The notes beneath the pieces were generated by a model. That model was not told the DNA's origin. It ran no database searches and saw only the letters and a list, made by a program, of their open reading frames with translations. Both the position numbers and the translations under genes were made by a program. From the NCBI GenBank assembly GCA_903942465.1, contig CAJAPA010000064.1:1-51506 (forward strand): a stretch of 51,506 nucleotides of DNA. The letters run 5' to 3'. The DNA comes from an uncultured Gammaproteobacteria bacterium. GTDB lineage: Bacteria; Pseudomonadota; Gammaproteobacteria; Xanthomonadales; Xanthomonadaceae. Positions 34,301 through 44,420 of this stretch are shown here, one piece after another (position 1 is the first letter of the stretch; the number at the start of each line of letters is the position of its first letter).

Positions 34301-36259
34301 CAGGTACTTGCAGTAGGCGCGCAGCACCGCGATCTGGCGCCAGTCAAGGCCAGCCAGGGTCACCAAACGGTTGAAACCGTCATTTTCGCATTGGCCGCGC
34401 CAGACGGCGCCGAAAGCATGTTCGAAATCGGCCTTGATATGTTCGACCGAGACGGCAGCGCCGCTTTCGAGGGCGAAGTCCTGGATGATGACCTTCCGTT
34501 CGTCCAGCGGCAGAATGTACGGATTTTCGGTCAGCACCTTCATGCCGAGGTTCTCCAGCATCGGCAACGCATCGGACAACGCGATTTCCTTGTCGAGACT
34601 GAACAGTTTGAAGCGAAGGCGGTCGTCTTTCTGGTAAAGATTGAGGGTCAAGCCGCCATCGGCGGTCAGTTGTTCGATCTGTCGGATGTCATCGATGCTC
34701 TGGAGAGGAGTAACGGTTTCGACATAACTCTGCGGCAACGCCGACAAGTAGCGTCCTGCCAATGCGATTCCCTGCTCCTCGCCGAACCCGTGAATCAGGG
34801 CATCGCGGAATTCATCCTTCCAGTTTCGGATGATGGCGGCCAGTTCGGTTTCAAGCGCATCCAGATCGTATGCTGCCGACTGGCTGCCGTCATGCCGAAT
34901 CAGCAGATGCAACTGGGCGAGCGGCGAATCGCCGATTTTGAGGGTCTTGTCAATGCGGTCGCCGTTCAGGGCGCGCATCAGCATGTCTTCGATGCGGGTC
35001 CGGATTTCGGTATTGAAGCGGTCTTTCGGCAGGTAAATCAGCACCGAGAAGAACCGTCCGAACGGATCCTTGCGGATGAACAATTTCGGACGGAAGCGTT
35101 CCTGCAGACTGAGGATGCTGACGCTGGTCTGCAGCAACTGGTCGGGCGTGGCCTGGAACAGCTCTTCACGCGGCATGGTCTCCAGAATCTGGCGCAAGGC
35201 CTTGCCGCTATGCCCCTCGAGGCTCAGACCGGAGGATTGCATGACCTTGTCGTAATTGAGACGGACCAGCGGGATTTCCCACGGACGACGGTTATAGGCC
35301 GATGTGGTAAACAGACCGATGAAACGATACTCGCCCAAGGCGCGGCCATCGGCGCCATAATGCAGTACGCCGATGTAATCCATGTAGGTCGGGCGATGCA
35401 CGGTGGCACGGGCCGCGGTTTTGGTCAGAATCAGCAGATCGCGGCGATGACGCTGGGTCCGCCCGAGACTGCTGACCGGACGCGCGTTGCCGCTGTGATG
35501 TTCGTCGCGCAGCAGCCCGAGGCCGGAGCCCGTAACGGCTGCCAGCGACTCCGCGGCACCCTGCCCGCTCAGACGGTATTCGCGGTAACCGAGGAAGGTG
35601 AAATGGTTTTCCGCAGCCCACTTGAGAAATGCACTGACTTCGGCCGGTGCGGTTTCGGCATCGTCCACGCGCTGGACGGCGGCGATGTCCGCGACTTCCA
35701 GCATGCGCTCACGCATCTGCTGCCAATCGGCGACGCTGACCTTGACATCTTCAAGCGTGCTGCGGATTGCAGCAATCAGGGTTTCGGCGGTTTCCGCACT
35801 CTGGCGCTCGATTTCCATCCAGACCACGGACTCCTTGATCGGCCCGGGCACGGCAGTCAACGCGCCTTCGGCATTACGCTCCACCGAAAGCACCGGATGC
35901 ACGATGGCGTAACAGGTCACACCGAGCGTGTCCAGGACCATCTTGAAGGAATCGACCAGGAACGGGTAATCGTCCGAAACGATTTCGAGACTGCTGCGGG
36001 TGCTGCTGCCATCGGACGAGAGGTTGGCGTCCTGGTTGACCCGCACATTGGCGATGCCGGGACGGCGAACGCGGGTTACATTCAGCAGGGAGTTCAGTAT
36101 CTTGACCCAGGCCTGTTGATCCTGAAGCTCGAAATCTTCAAGCGAGATCTGCGACAGAACCGCATGGACGATATCGGCATCCGGGCCACTGGCGCCCTGG
36201 GCAACTTGCCGGGCGATGGCCGAAATGGCCGAAGACGAAGGATTGATGATGACGGTCAT
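31397..36259 (-). CDS. gdhB: NAD-specific glutamate dehydrogenase, large (about 180 kDa) class
   Basis: It converts glutamate to 2-oxoglutarate and ammonia with NAD, chiefly for catabolism. The 1620 residues equal the Pseudomonas aeruginosa GdhB length. The start ATG at 36259 (MTVIINPSSSA) fits homologues; the reading frame stays open for another 108 codons upstream but that part overlaps the acyl-CoA dehydrogenase gene and is not coding. A long N-terminal regulatory region (ACT-like parts) precedes the catalytic core, where GPVARGGLRWSDRREDFRTE, VIVPVGSKGGFF and GVGDMSGD-like GIGDMSGDVFGNGMLLS are visible; a helical C-terminal region follows. It would help return amino nitrogen from amino acid breakdown. 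Confidence 0.96.
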   Translation of the reverse strand: MTVIINPSSSAISAIARQVAQGASGPDADIVHAVLSQISLEDFELQDQQAWVKILNSLLNVTRVRRPGIANVRVNQDANLSSDGSSTRSSLEIVSDDYPFLVDSFKMVLDTLGVTCYAIVHPVLSVERNAEGALTAVPGPIKESVVWMEIERQSAETAETLIAAIRSTLEDVKVSVADWQQMRERMLEVADIAAVQRVDDAETAPAEVSAFLKWAAENHFTFLGYREYRLSGQGAAESLAAVTGSGLGLLRDEHHSGNARPVSSLGRTQRHRRDLLILTKTAARATVHRPTYMDYIGVLHYGADGRALGEYRFIGLFTTSAYNRRPWEIPLVRLNYDKVMQSSGLSLEGHSGKALRQILETMPREELFQATPDQLLQTSVSILSLQERFRPKLFIRKDPFGRFFSVLIYLPKDRFNTEIRTRIEDMLMRALNGDRIDKTLKIGDSPLAQLHLLIRHDGSQSAAYDLDALETELAAIIRNWKDEFRDALIHGFGEEQGIALAGRYLSALPQSYVETVTPLQSIDDIRQIEQLTADGGLTLNLYQKDDRLRFKLFSLDKEIALSDALPMLENLGMKVLTENPYILPLDERKVIIQDFALESGAAVSVEHIKADFEHAFGAVWRGQCENDGFNRLVTLAGLDWRQIAVLRAYCKYLLQIGVPFSQTYMEETMQRYPAVARILIGLFDARFNPDLSGSNADLAPTLKRMGVDSAERYLANFVATSRDEQIGAVDKLLGKQLAKVASLDEDRILRAFASVIKATLRSSFYQAEDRQGKTKDYFSFKFDPSQVPDIPKPVPYREIFVYSPYVEGVHLRFGPVARGGLRWSDRREDFRTEVLGLVKAQMVKNTVIVPVGSKGGFFAKRSPAGGDRDAVLAEGIACYKRFINGLLDITDNLVNGQIVHPQQVVRHDGDDPYLVVAADKGTATFSDIANGISAEHGFWLGDAFASGGSVGYDHKGMGITAKGAWESVKRHFRAIGRNSQTEDFTCVGIGDMSGDVFGNGMLLSPHIRLLAAFDHRHIFLDPNPEASVTFAERQRMFALPRSSWEDYDASLISKGGGVFPRSAKSIPLTPEIKTALDIDADTQEMSPNQLMNAILKAPVDLLWNGGIGTYVKSTGESHADCGDRANNGLRVSGSELRCRMVGEGGNLGMTQRGRIEAAQHGVLLNTDFIDNSAGVDTSDHEVNIKILLGAAVLAGELTLEQRNALLASMTDEVGELVLVDNYRQNQALSLMESMSAQRLGSFTHFIQTLEAEGLLDRAIEFLPSDAELAERKAKGQGLTRPELSVLLSYDKIVIFNQLLESDVPEDPFLSKELQRYFPKPLQEKYAGYMLSHRLRREIIATAVTNSLVNRMGSTFLLRMQEDTGETPSQVAKAYTIIRESMLARELWAEIDALDHKVGENVQLEALAGIWHLQRNLTRWLIALPGLLLDIARMVERYQEPFSTLLQSLPGALTASDKSAFQAEFSRLSKLGMSDRLAHFLAALPYLNSAMDIIELSLLEKQPVMAVAQAHFALSDALHINWLMENVELLPVTGRWQAQARGVLRDELQAQQRQLVSTVLATATAGKSPADWVSSWLSRDDAALKYTLGMFTDMRSLSEMDFPTLSVAVRRLAQIASTGVR

Positions 36260-36291
36260 GGAAAATCTTCTCTGGAATGGCGTCGGTCGCG

Positions 36292-37452
36292 TCAGCGCAG
36301 ACCGGTTTCGTTGCGGGCGATGACCAGACGCTGGATCTCGCTGGTACCCTCGTAAATTTCGGTGATCTTGGCATCGCGGAAATAACGTTCGAGCGGCATT
36401 TCCTTGGAATAGCCCATACCGCCATGAATCTGCAAGGCCTGATGGGTGATGAACATGGCCGATTCGGAGGCGCTCAGTTTGGCAACGGAGGCTTCCGTAC
36501 TGTAACGGCCACCGTTGCGCTCGGCATTGGCCTTGGCCCAGGCCGCCCGAAGGGTCAACAATTCGGCGGCGTCGAGCCGGCATTTCATATCGGCAATCTT
36601 GGCCTGGATCATCTGGAATGAACCAATGGCTTGACCGAAACTCTTGCGTTCCTTGACGTAGGCGACCGCCGCTTCATAGGCAGCCCGCGCCAGACCGACG
36701 GCCTGCGAGGCGATGCCGATGCGGCCGGCATCGAGAACGCCCATGGCAATCTTGAAGCCCTCGCCTTCAGTGCCCAGAACTTCATGGGCTTCGGCGACAT
36801 AGTCCTGAAATTCGATTTCGCAGGTGGCCGAGGCGCGGATTCCCAGCTTGGGTTCGGTCTTGCCCCGGAAAAAACCGGGCTTGGCGGTATCGATCATGAA
36901 CGCGGTGATGCCCTTGGCACCCCTGTCCGGATCGGTCATGGCAAACAGCACGATGTATTTGGCCACCGGGCCGGAAGTAATCCAGCTTTTCTTGCCGTTG
37001 ATGACGAAGCGGCCACCCGCCTGCTTGACTGCACGGCAGCGCATGGCGGTGGCATCGGAACCGGACTGCGGTTCGGTCAGTGCGAAGGCACCGATTTCAC
37101 GCCCTTCGGCGATAGCACGGACATACAGCTGCTTCTGTTCCTCGGTTCCGAACTTCAGAATACCGTTGCAAAAAAGCGAATTATTGACGGATACGATGGT
37201 CGAATGGGCGCAATCACCGGCCGCGATTTCAATCATGGCCAGAACGTAGCTGATCGGGTCCATGCCGGCACCGCCATAGGCTTCGGGAACCTCAATACCC
37301 ATGAGGCCGTTTTCACCGAGTAAGCGGATGTTTTCAAGAGGAAATTCACCGGTCCGGTCGAAGTGTTCGGCACTGGGGGCGATCTTTTCCTGTGCGATGC
37401 GGCGCGCCACGTCCCGGATCATCAATTGCTCATCGGTGAAGCCAAAATCCAT
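36292..37452 (-). CDS. acyl-CoA dehydrogenase (short/branched-chain type)
   Basis: An FAD enzyme of 386 residues that introduces a double bond into an acyl-CoA, passing electrons to ETF. The catalytic glutamate is E368 in IYEGTSEIQ, at the short-chain acyl-CoA dehydrogenase position; AFALTEPQSGSDA and WITSG are the FAD-binding family signatures. Butyryl-, isobutyryl- or 2-methylbutyryl-CoA are likely substrates but not distinguishable by eye. It lies 32 bp upstream of gdhB on the same strand, suggesting joint expression in amino acid catabolism, and is divergent from the ArsR-methyltransferase gene. Confidence 0.92.
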   Translation of the reverse strand: MDFGFTDEQLMIRDVARRIAQEKIAPSAEHFDRTGEFPLENIRLLGENGLMGIEVPEAYGGAGMDPISYVLAMIEIAAGDCAHSTIVSVNNSLFCNGILKFGTEEQKQLYVRAIAEGREIGAFALTEPQSGSDATAMRCRAVKQAGGRFVINGKKSWITSGPVAKYIVLFAMTDPDRGAKGITAFMIDTAKPGFFRGKTEPKLGIRASATCEIEFQDYVAEAHEVLGTEGEGFKIAMGVLDAGRIGIASQAVGLARAAYEAAVAYVKERKSFGQAIGSFQMIQAKIADMKCRLDAAELLTLRAAWAKANAERNGGRYSTEASVAKLSASESAMFITHQALQIHGGMGYSKEMPLERYFRDAKITEIYEGTSEIQRLVIARNETGLR

Positions 37453-37534
37453 ATCATCCTCGGCAGGAAAAATTTGCGGTGCGTCATTTTACCCCCTTAG
37501 CGCATACGTATGTATTGCCATCGCCCTGAAAAAA

Positions 37535-37566
37535 ATATATCTTTGTATCCTGATATAAGGATATAT
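37535..37566. promoter_or_regulatory. 32-bp near-palindromic operator before the ArsR-methyltransferase/metH pair
   Basis: The outer arms ATATATC (37535-37541) and GATATAT (37560-37566) are perfect, and the inner TATC/GATA halves (37546-37549 with 37550-37555 region) continue the symmetry; 13 of 16 position pairs are complementary. It ends 3 bp before the ATG at 37570 and covers the AAGGA Shine-Dalgarno (37557-37561). This is a fitting site for ArsR-type autorepression. Confidence 0.65.
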
Positions 37567-37569
37567 GCC

Positions 37570-38499
37570 ATGAATCTCGAGTCCTGGTCGCAATGCCTCA
37601 AAGTCCTCGCCGACCCGACGCGGGTCAGGCTCCTCGCGCTTCTCGAGCACGAGGAGCTGACCGTTGCCGAACTCTCGGCCATCACCGGATTGGCGCAACC
37701 ACGCGTTTCCACGCATTTGGCCAAACTCAAGGAGTTCGATCTGGTGCGCGACCGGCGCTCCGGCGTGAGTGCCTATTACCGGTTCAATGACAAGGACCTG
37801 GATCCAGCGGAAATCGGGCTCTGGCAGTCATTGCGGGCCGGAACGGACGACCCTCTGCTGCGGCAGGACTACGACCGCCTCAGCGTCGTGCTGGCCCAAC
37901 GTGCCGATGATGAAAACTGGCCGGATACCGTGGCCGGCGACATGGAGCGCCACTACTCGCCGGGCCGGACCTGGGAAGCGCTGGCCCGCACCGCCCTGCC
38001 CCTGATCGACCCGGGCGAGGTTCTGGATATCGCTTCCGGTGACGGTGTTCTGGCCGAACTTTTTGCACCCTATGCCAAACGCTACGTCTGCATCGACTCC
38101 AGCCCGAAAGTGGTTTCAGCTGCCGCTGAACGCCTGAAGAAATGGCCCACGGTATCGGTTCAGAATGCCGACATGCATGCTTTGCCGTTTGAAGGCCCGC
38201 AGTTCGATCTGGTGCTGATGATGCATGCCCTGAGTTATTCAAAGAAACCGGCCCTGGCCATTGAGGAAGCGGCGCGGGTCCTGCGCTCCGGCGGCGAGTT
38301 GCTGCTCAGCTGCCTGCTCAAACATGGCCACCGCAGCGCCGTGGAACCCTACGGCCATGAGAATCTCGGTTTCAGCCAGAAAGAATTGATCCGCTTCGCC
38401 GAAAAAGCCGGACTGAAGCTGAAGCACTGTGAAGTCGTCAGCCGGGAGCGCCGTGCGCCGCATTTCGAGATCGTGATGCTTCTGGCGGTGAAACCCTGA
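37570..38499 (+). CDS. ArsR-family regulator fused to a SAM-dependent methyltransferase domain
   Basis: A 309-residue two-domain protein. Residues about 1-85 are an ArsR winged helix ([41 protein letters not shown]); no CxC metal site is seen in it, so it is probably not a metal sensor. Residues about 130-309 are a class I methyltransferase fold with [15 protein letters not shown] and [12 protein letters not shown]. Its stop overlaps the metH start as TGATG, so it is likely the local regulator of metH. Such fusions, and the related SahR regulators that sense S-adenosylhomocysteine, are known near methionine-cycle genes; SAM/SAH sensing here is inference. Whether it methylates anything is unknown. 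Confidence 0.85.
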   Translation: MNLESWSQCLKVLADPTRVRLLALLEHEELTVAELSAITGLAQPRVSTHLAKLKEFDLVRDRRSGVSAYYRFNDKDLDPAEIGLWQSLRAGTDDPLLRQDYDRLSVVLAQRADDENWPDTVAGDMERHYSPGRTWEALARTALPLIDPGEVLDIASGDGVLAELFAPYAKRYVCIDSSPKVVSAAAERLKKWPTVSVQNADMHALPFEGPQFDLVLMMHALSYSKKPALAIEEAARVLRSGGELLLSCLLKHGHRSAVEPYGHENLGFSQKELIRFAEKAGLKLKHCEVVSRERRAPHFEIVMLLAVKP

Positions 38500-41400
38500 T
38501 GCTGCCATGGAAGGACCCCGCGCGCGTCCACGCGCTTGAAAACGCCCTGAACCAGCGCATCCTGATTCTGGACGGCGCCATGGGCACCATGATCCAGGCG
38601 CTCGGCCTCGAAGAAGCCGATTACCGCGGCGAACGCTTCAACGACGGCCTTGATGCCCTGCATGCCGCCGACCATGACCACCATGCCGGCTGCGGGTGCG
38701 GCAAGGATCTGAAAGGCAATAACGATCTGCTGTCGATTACCCGCCCGGATGTGATCTCCGACATCCATCGTCAATATCTGCTCGCCGGCGCCGACCTGAT
38801 TGAAACCAATACCTTCAATGCCACGCAGAGCTCGCAATCGGATTACCGTCTTGAACATCTGGCCTATGAACTGAATCAGGCCTCGGCCGCCCTGGCCCGG
38901 GAAGCCTGCGATGCCATGAGCTCGGAAACTCCCGACCGCCCCCGTTTCGTCATCGGCATCCTCGGACCAACCTCACGCACAGCCTCGATCAGCCCGGATG
39001 TCAACGACCCTGCCTTCCGCAATACCGACTTCGACACCCTATGCAGCCATTACCGGGAGGCCGCCAACGGTCTGATTGACGGCGGCGCCGATATCCTGAT
39101 GGTGGAAACCGTATTCGACACGCTCAATGCCAAAGCCGCGGTGTTTGCCATCGATGACGTGTTCCATGACCGGGGCTGGCGATTACCCCTGATGGTCTCG
39201 GGCACCATCACTGACCGCTCGGGACGGACCCTGTCAGGTCAAACCGCTGAAGCATTTTGGTATTCACTCAGGCACGCCAAACCCATGGCCGTGGGCTTGA
39301 ACTGCGCACTCGGCGCCAAAGATCTGCGGGCCCATCTGGACGTACTCAGCGGCTGTGCCGACACGTTCATTTCCTGTCATCCCAATGCAGGCCTGCCGAA
39401 CGCTTTCGGCGGCTATGACGAAAGCCCCGAGCAGATGGCTGAACAGTTGCGTGAATTCGCGCATTCAGGCCTTCTCAATATCGTTGGCGGCTGCTGCGGC
39501 ACCACCCCTGATCACATCCGGGCAATCGCAGCCGCCGTAGCCGGGGCCAAGCCGCGTTTAGTTCCAGATCTTCCTGCGTTGACGCGCCTATCCGGTCTGC
39601 AGCCTTTTGTCATCACGCCGAACATCAATTTCGTGAATGTCGGTGAACGGACAAACGTCACCGGTTCGGCGCAATTCAAGAAACTCGTGGTTCAAAAAGA
39701 GTTCGACAAGGCACTCACTGTCGCCAAACAGCAGGTGGACAATGGCGCACAGATCATCGACATCAACATGGACGATGGCATGTTGGACTCGGAGGCCGCG
39801 ATGACGCACTTCCTGCGTCTGGTCGCCTCCGAGCCGGACATCGCCCGGGTTCCGGTGATGATCGATTCTTCGAAATGGTCAGTGATTGAAGCCGGCCTGA
39901 AATGGGTCCAGGGCAAGTGCGTTGTCAATTCGATATCGCTCAAGGAAGGTGAAGCCGAATTCCTCCGGCAGGCCGACCTGGTTCACCGCCATGGCGCGGC
40001 CGTGGTCATCATGGCCTTCGATGAAACCGGACAGGCCGACACCCTGGAACGCAAGGTCGCCATCTGCAGCCGGGCATACGACCTCCTGACCGAAAAGCTC
40101 GGATTTCCGCCTGAAGACATCATTTTCGACCCCAACATTTTCGCCATTGGAACTGGTATCCGCGAACATGACGATTATGCCGTTGCCTTCATAACCGCCG
40201 CTGCCGAGCTGCGTCGGCGCTTTCCGCTTTCGCATGTTTCCGGCGGTGTATCCAACGTCAGCTTCAGCTTTAGGGGCAATACACCGCTGCGTGAAGCCAT
40301 CCACTCGGTTTTTCTCTACCACGCCATCCGTTCCGGCCTGGACATGGGCATCGTCAATGCCGGCGCGATGCCGCTCTACGATGACTTGGACCCGGAGCTG
40401 CGCACGCTCGTGGAAGCGTTGGTGCTCAACACCGACAGCGAGGCGACGGAAAAAGTGATGGCCCGTGCAGCCGCCTTCCAGTCAGTCCGCGCTGAAGACG
40501 ATCCGGCGGTTCTGGCCTGGCGCAGCTGGCCTGTCGCGGACCGACTGGCACATGCGCTTGTTCACGGCATTGATGCTTATGTCGAGACCGATACCGAAGA
40601 AGCCCGACTGGCAGCCGAACATCCCCTGCATGTCATCGAACAGCACCTGATGCGCGGCATGAACACGGTCGGTGATCTTTTTGGTTCCGGAAAAATGTTC
40701 CTGCCGCAGGTGATCAAATCGGCGCGGGTGATGAAGAAATCGGTCGCCCTGCTTCTCCCGCACATCGAAGCCCTGAAGGAAACCGGCAGTACGGACAGTT
40801 CGAATGGCCGAATCATCATGGCCACGGTCAAAGGCGATGTGCATGACATCGGCAAGAACATCGTCGGCGTGGTACTGGCCTGCAACAATTTCGAAATCAT
40901 CGATCTCGGCGTGATGGTGCCGGCACAGACCATCATCGATGCCGCCATCGAACACCGTGCGGTCGCCATCGGCCTGTCCGGCCTGATTACGCCGTCTTTG
41001 GAAGAAATGAGTCACATCGCCAAGGAAATGAACCGCCAGGGCATCACGCTGCCGCTGCTTATCGGCGGAGCGACCACCTCGCGCGCGCATACTGCCCTTA
41101 AAATCGCTCCGCACCATCAGCAACCGGTCATCTGGGTCAAGGATGCCTCGCGCGCTGTCGGTGTAGCGGCTGCCGTGTGTGCACCCGGGCAGAACCAGGA
41201 CTATTTGAAGGATATTGCCGAGGATTATGCGCAAATCCGATTACGGCATGCCCAAAAATCGGATGCCAAGGCGCTGGTTGCCCTCAGCGATGCCCGGAAC
41301 AATGCGCTGAAAATCGACTGGAACGACCACAGGCAGGTCTCGCCGCTATTCACGGGCACCCGTGTTCTGGATGACATACCGCTCGACACGCTGACGCCCT

Positions 41401-42233
41401 ACTTCGACTGGACCCCGTTCTTCCAGAGCTGGGAGCTTTCCGGTAGGTATCCCGCGATCCTTGACGATGCCGTGGTCGGCAACCAGGCGCGTGCGCTGTT
41501 TGCCGATGCCCAGGAGATGCTGGCACGGATCGTTTGCGAGAAATGGCTGCGTGCACGCGCGGTTATCGGCATTTGGCCGGCATCCAGCAAAGGCGAGGAT
41601 GTAATACTCGACACGGCGAACGGCCATTGCCTGCTGCACTTCCTGCGGCAGCAGGCGCAGAAACCCGAGACCCGTCCGAATCTTTGTCTGGCGGACTTCA
41701 TCGCACCCGAGAATGATTACATCGGCGCTTTTGCGGTCAACTGCGGTGAAGGTGTGGACGCCCGGGCACGTGCATTCGAGCAGGAACACGATGACTATTC
41801 CGCCATCCTGCTCAAGGCCCTGGCCGATCGGTTTGCCGAAGCCTGTACGGAATGGCTGCACCGCAAAGTCCGTACTGAGTTCTGGCCCTACGCCGACGAT
41901 GAAGCCTTTGACCATGACGCGTTGATTGAAGAACGCTATCAAGGCATCCGGCCGGCCCCGGGTTATCCGGCCTGCCCCGATCACAGCGAGAAGCGGAGTC
42001 TATTCGCTTTACTCGGTGCCGAAACCGCGATCGATCTGCATTTGACCGAAAATTTCGCCATGCATCCTGCATCTGCGGTGAGCGGCTATTATTTCGCGCA
42101 CCCGCAGAGCCAGTATTTCGTGGTCGGCAGGCTCGGGCGCGACCAACTCGTCGATTATGCGCAGCGCAAGGGCATCACGCTGATCCAGGCCGAAAAGTTT
42201 CTGGCCGCGAATCTGGATTACGACCCGGAATGA
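38499..42233 (+). CDS. metH: cobalamin-dependent methionine synthase
   Basis: It transfers the methyl group of 5-methyltetrahydrofolate to homocysteine through cobalamin. The 1244 residues include all four modules (E. coli 1227): homocysteine domain (about 1-350, zinc ligands C269, C332, C333), pterin domain (about 375-650; [11 protein letters not shown]), cobalamin domain (about 665-905, lower ligand H782 in DVHDIG) and reactivation domain (about 925-1244; [24 protein letters not shown]). Odd: between RGERF and DLKGNNDLL there is a His/Cys-rich insertion (about 55-69) absent from the E. coli protein. It requires cobalamin; no corrinoid genes are nearby. It ends back-to-back with the stop of the convergent DUF2058 gene. 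Confidence 0.97.
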   Translation: MLPWKDPARVHALENALNQRILILDGAMGTMIQALGLEEADYRGERFNDGLDALHAADHDHHAGCGCGKDLKGNNDLLSITRPDVISDIHRQYLLAGADLIETNTFNATQSSQSDYRLEHLAYELNQASAALAREACDAMSSETPDRPRFVIGILGPTSRTASISPDVNDPAFRNTDFDTLCSHYREAANGLIDGGADILMVETVFDTLNAKAAVFAIDDVFHDRGWRLPLMVSGTITDRSGRTLSGQTAEAFWYSLRHAKPMAVGLNCALGAKDLRAHLDVLSGCADTFISCHPNAGLPNAFGGYDESPEQMAEQLREFAHSGLLNIVGGCCGTTPDHIRAIAAAVAGAKPRLVPDLPALTRLSGLQPFVITPNINFVNVGERTNVTGSAQFKKLVVQKEFDKALTVAKQQVDNGAQIIDINMDDGMLDSEAAMTHFLRLVASEPDIARVPVMIDSSKWSVIEAGLKWVQGKCVVNSISLKEGEAEFLRQADLVHRHGAAVVIMAFDETGQADTLERKVAICSRAYDLLTEKLGFPPEDIIFDPNIFAIGTGIREHDDYAVAFITAAAELRRRFPLSHVSGGVSNVSFSFRGNTPLREAIHSVFLYHAIRSGLDMGIVNAGAMPLYDDLDPELRTLVEALVLNTDSEATEKVMARAAAFQSVRAEDDPAVLAWRSWPVADRLAHALVHGIDAYVETDTEEARLAAEHPLHVIEQHLMRGMNTVGDLFGSGKMFLPQVIKSARVMKKSVALLLPHIEALKETGSTDSSNGRIIMATVKGDVHDIGKNIVGVVLACNNFEIIDLGVMVPAQTIIDAAIEHRAVAIGLSGLITPSLEEMSHIAKEMNRQGITLPLLIGGATTSRAHTALKIAPHHQQPVIWVKDASRAVGVAAAVCAPGQNQDYLKDIAEDYAQIRLRHAQKSDAKALVALSDARNNALKIDWNDHRQVSPLFTGTRVLDDIPLDTLTPYFDWTPFFQSWELSGRYPAILDDAVVGNQARALFADAQEMLARIVCEKWLRARAVIGIWPASSKGEDVILDTANGHCLLHFLRQQAQKPETRPNLCLADFIAPENDYIGAFAVNCGEGVDARARAFEQEHDDYSAILLKALADRFAEACTEWLHRKVRTEFWPYADDEAFDHDALIEERYQGIRPAPGYPACPDHSEKRSLFALLGAETAIDLHLTENFAMHPASAVSGYYFAHPQSQYFVVGRLGRDQLVDYAQRKGITLIQAEKFLAANLDYDPE

Positions 42234-42824
42234 CTACCAGATGAGATCGTCAGGAACCTTGAATTTCGGATCGTCATAGCCCTCCGGAAGGGCTTCCTCA
42301 TTGCCGTCGCAATACAGGGCAACCAGGGATGGCAGGAGCGCACGCACGGCCAGAACGGTTTCGCGGGCGGTCAGGCAATAACGGCCGTTGTATTGAACCA
42401 CGCCAAGCTCACCGGCATTGAGTGCATTCAATTGGCCGCCCGTGACATAGATGCGCTTTATTTTTCCGCCGTAGGAGAAATGCCGGGCGATATCGGCATC
42501 GGCGGCATTCAAAATGCCGCCATCAAGCAGCTTGCCGACCTGTTCCTTGGCGGCTTTTTTCTGCTGGGCAGCGATCTGCTTGGCCTGTTCCGCCGCGTCA
42601 CGCTCGCGCTTTTCCTGTTGGGTTCGCAGGGCAAAGGCCCTGGCCAGATCGATTTCTTCCCGGGTCTGGCGCGGCTTCGGCTTTCCGCCATGCCTGGTGC
42701 GGTCGGTTGTTTTGGGCTGGACCGCCTTGGGAGATGGACGAACCGATGCCTCGGGCTTGCGTTCGGGTTTCGGCACCTGCTTGAAACCGAGGCCAAGCAA
42801 TTGGTCTTTCAGGGAGTTGCTCAT
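42234..42824 (-). CDS. DUF2058 family protein (YaiL-like)
   Basis: A 196-residue protein matching the DUF2058/YaiL family. It has a start MSNSLKDQLLGLGFKQ, a long basic, charged region (about 20-100) rich in Lys/Arg/Gln that should form a helix or coiled coil, and a folded C-terminal part with FSYGGKIKRIYVT, GRYCLTA and the ending DDLIW. Family members are often called nucleoprotein or polynucleotide-associated proteins; the molecular role is not established. It lies 4 bp after slyX. Its stop directly abuts the metH stop from the other strand. Confidence 0.85.
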   Translation of the reverse strand: MSNSLKDQLLGLGFKQVPKPERKPEASVRPSPKAVQPKTTDRTRHGGKPKPRQTREEIDLARAFALRTQQEKRERDAAEQAKQIAAQQKKAAKEQVGKLLDGGILNAADADIARHFSYGGKIKRIYVTGGQLNALNAGELGVVQYNGRYCLTARETVLAVRALLPSLVALYCDGNEEALPEGYDDPKFKVPDDLIW

Positions 42825-42828
42825 GGGC

Positions 42829-43044
42829 TCAATAATGGGGCGGCGGCGGTTCGGTTCCGGAATCGCCGGGAACCATGTTGCGCAGGGCCTTCAGCTCATC
42901 GAGCGCGCGGCGAAGCTGCTCGGATTGCCGGTAAACCTCCATGCGCGATTCAGCAAGGGCATCGCTCAACTCGCCGAGCGCATGCTCCTGGAAACTCAGG
43001 CGCATTTCCAGTTCGGCGATACGGTCCTCGGAACTGCCGGACAT
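42829..43044 (-). CDS. slyX: SlyX family protein
   Basis: A 71-residue protein with a single coiled-coil helix (about 5-52: EDRIAELEMRLSFQEHAL, then LSDALAESR) and a proline-rich end PPPPHY, which is the SlyX hallmark. E. coli SlyX has 72 residues. The function is unknown. It lies 2 bp after the UDP-glucose dehydrogenase gene and 4 bp before the DUF2058 gene, so all three are probably one transcript. Confidence 0.9.
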   Translation of the reverse strand: MSGSSEDRIAELEMRLSFQEHALGELSDALAESRMEVYRQSEQLRRALDELKALRNMVPGDSGTEPPPPHY

Positions 43045-43046
43045 GA

Positions 43047-44390
43047 TCAGCTGTTCCGGATGATGCTGCGACCGCGGCCGATGCCGTAGTAGGCGATGCC
43101 AGCCTGTTCGACCGTTTCCGGATCATAGATATTCCGGCCATCGAACACCACGGCCGCCGACAGCTGCTGCTTGAGCTGGGCGAAATCGGGGCTGCGGAAA
43201 TTCTTCCATTCGGTGACCACGACCAGAGCATCGGCATTCTGTAGGGCGGCGCTGGCGGTTCCCACCAGCATGAGGTCATCGCGCTGGCCGAAAACTCGTT
43301 CGGCCTCATGCATCGCTTCCGGATCGAATGCCTGTACCCTGGCGCCCGCGTTCCACAGACTGGCGAGCAGATTGCGGCTCGATGCGGCCCGCATGTCATC
43401 GGTGTTGGGTTTGAATGACAATCCCCAGACCGCAAAGGTCTTGCCTTGAAGCTCGCCCTCGAAATGGCGGCTGATGAGATCGAACAATTTGTCTTTCTGA
43501 CGGTCGTTGACCGCTTCAACGGCCGTGAGTATCTGGGCTTCATAGCCGTGTTGGCGGGCGGTACGCTCGAGCGCCTGAACATCCTTGGGAAAGCACGAAC
43601 CGCCGTATCCCGCCCCGGGGTAGATGAAGCTGTAGCCGATGCGCGGATCGGAGCCGATGCCGTGTCGGACCATTTCGATATCGGCTCCGACGCGCTCGGC
43701 GATATTGGCCATTTCGTTCATGAAACTGATCTTGGTGGCCAGCATGGCATTTGCCGCGTATTTGGTCAGTTCGGCGGAACGCACATCCATGGCAACGATG
43801 CGGTCGTGGTTTCGGTTGAACGGCGCATAGAGTTTCTTCAGGACTTCCAGCGCCTTGCCCGACTTGGCTCCTATCACGATCCGGTCCGGACGCATGCAAT
43901 CCTTCACCGCATCGCCTTCCTTCAGAAACTCGGGATTGGAAACCACATCGAACGGCATCTGCACACCACGGGTTTGAAGGGCCGCGGTGATGGCGGCCTC
44001 GACGCGGTCGGCAGTACCGACCGGCACGGTCGATTTGTTGACCACCACGGCATAGTGCGTCAGATGCCGGCCAATGGTGTCGGCCACGGCCAGAACATAT
44101 TGCAGATCCGCACTGCCATCCTCGTCGGGCGGCGTGCCCACGGCGATGAATATGATGTCGCCGTGAGCCACAGCCGATACGGCATCGGTAGTGAACTGAA
44201 GACGTCCTTCCTGGTGATTCTGAACCACCATCGGCGTCAGACCCGGCTCGAAAATCGGAATCTGCCCCTTGTTCAGGCCATCCACCTTCGCGCTATCGAT
44301 GTCAACACAGACCACCTGATTGCCCATTTCGGCCAAGCAGGTGCCTGTGACCAAACCAACATATCCGGTACCGAATACAGTAACTTTCAT
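43047..44390 (-). CDS. ugd: UDP-glucose 6-dehydrogenase
   Basis: It oxidises UDP-glucose to UDP-glucuronate in two NAD-dependent steps, for exopolysaccharide or lipopolysaccharide sugars. The protein has 447 residues. The Rossmann motif GTGYVGL is at 7-13, [13 protein letters not shown] near 84, and the catalytic C266 lies in [21 protein letters not shown] is in the C-terminal domain. No glycosyltransferases or capsule genes adjoin it, so the destination of UDP-glucuronate is unknown. Confidence 0.96.
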   Translation of the reverse strand: MKVTVFGTGYVGLVTGTCLAEMGNQVVCVDIDSAKVDGLNKGQIPIFEPGLTPMVVQNHQEGRLQFTTDAVSAVAHGDIIFIAVGTPPDEDGSADLQYVLAVADTIGRHLTHYAVVVNKSTVPVGTADRVEAAITAALQTRGVQMPFDVVSNPEFLKEGDAVKDCMRPDRIVIGAKSGKALEVLKKLYAPFNRNHDRIVAMDVRSAELTKYAANAMLATKISFMNEMANIAERVGADIEMVRHGIGSDPRIGYSFIYPGAGYGGSCFPKDVQALERTARQHGYEAQILTAVEAVNDRQKDKLFDLISRHFEGELQGKTFAVWGLSFKPNTDDMRAASSRNLLASLWNAGARVQAFDPEAMHEAERVFGQRDDLMLVGTASAALQNADALVVVTEWKNFRSPDFAQLKQQLSAAVVFDGRNIYDPETVEQAGIAYYGIGRGRSIIRNS

Positions 44391-44420
44391 GCAGACATCC
44401 TTGGCTTTTGACCTACCGGA

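Noticed and set aside
34391-36355. Open reading frame of 654 codons on the plus strand opposite gdhB
   Set aside because: It is antisense to a full-length, motif-complete glutamate dehydrogenase. GC-rich codon bias in the true gene keeps the opposite frame open, and its translation shows no domain.
36260-36583. 108-codon upstream extension of gdhB
   Set aside because: It overlaps the end of the acyl-CoA dehydrogenase gene out of frame, and the length from ATG 36259 exactly equals that of Pseudomonas GdhB.
37503-37512. CATACGTATG palindrome in the divergent gap before the ArsR-methyltransferase gene
   Set aside because: Only 10 bp and isolated; expected fairly often by chance, unlike the adjacent 32-bp element.
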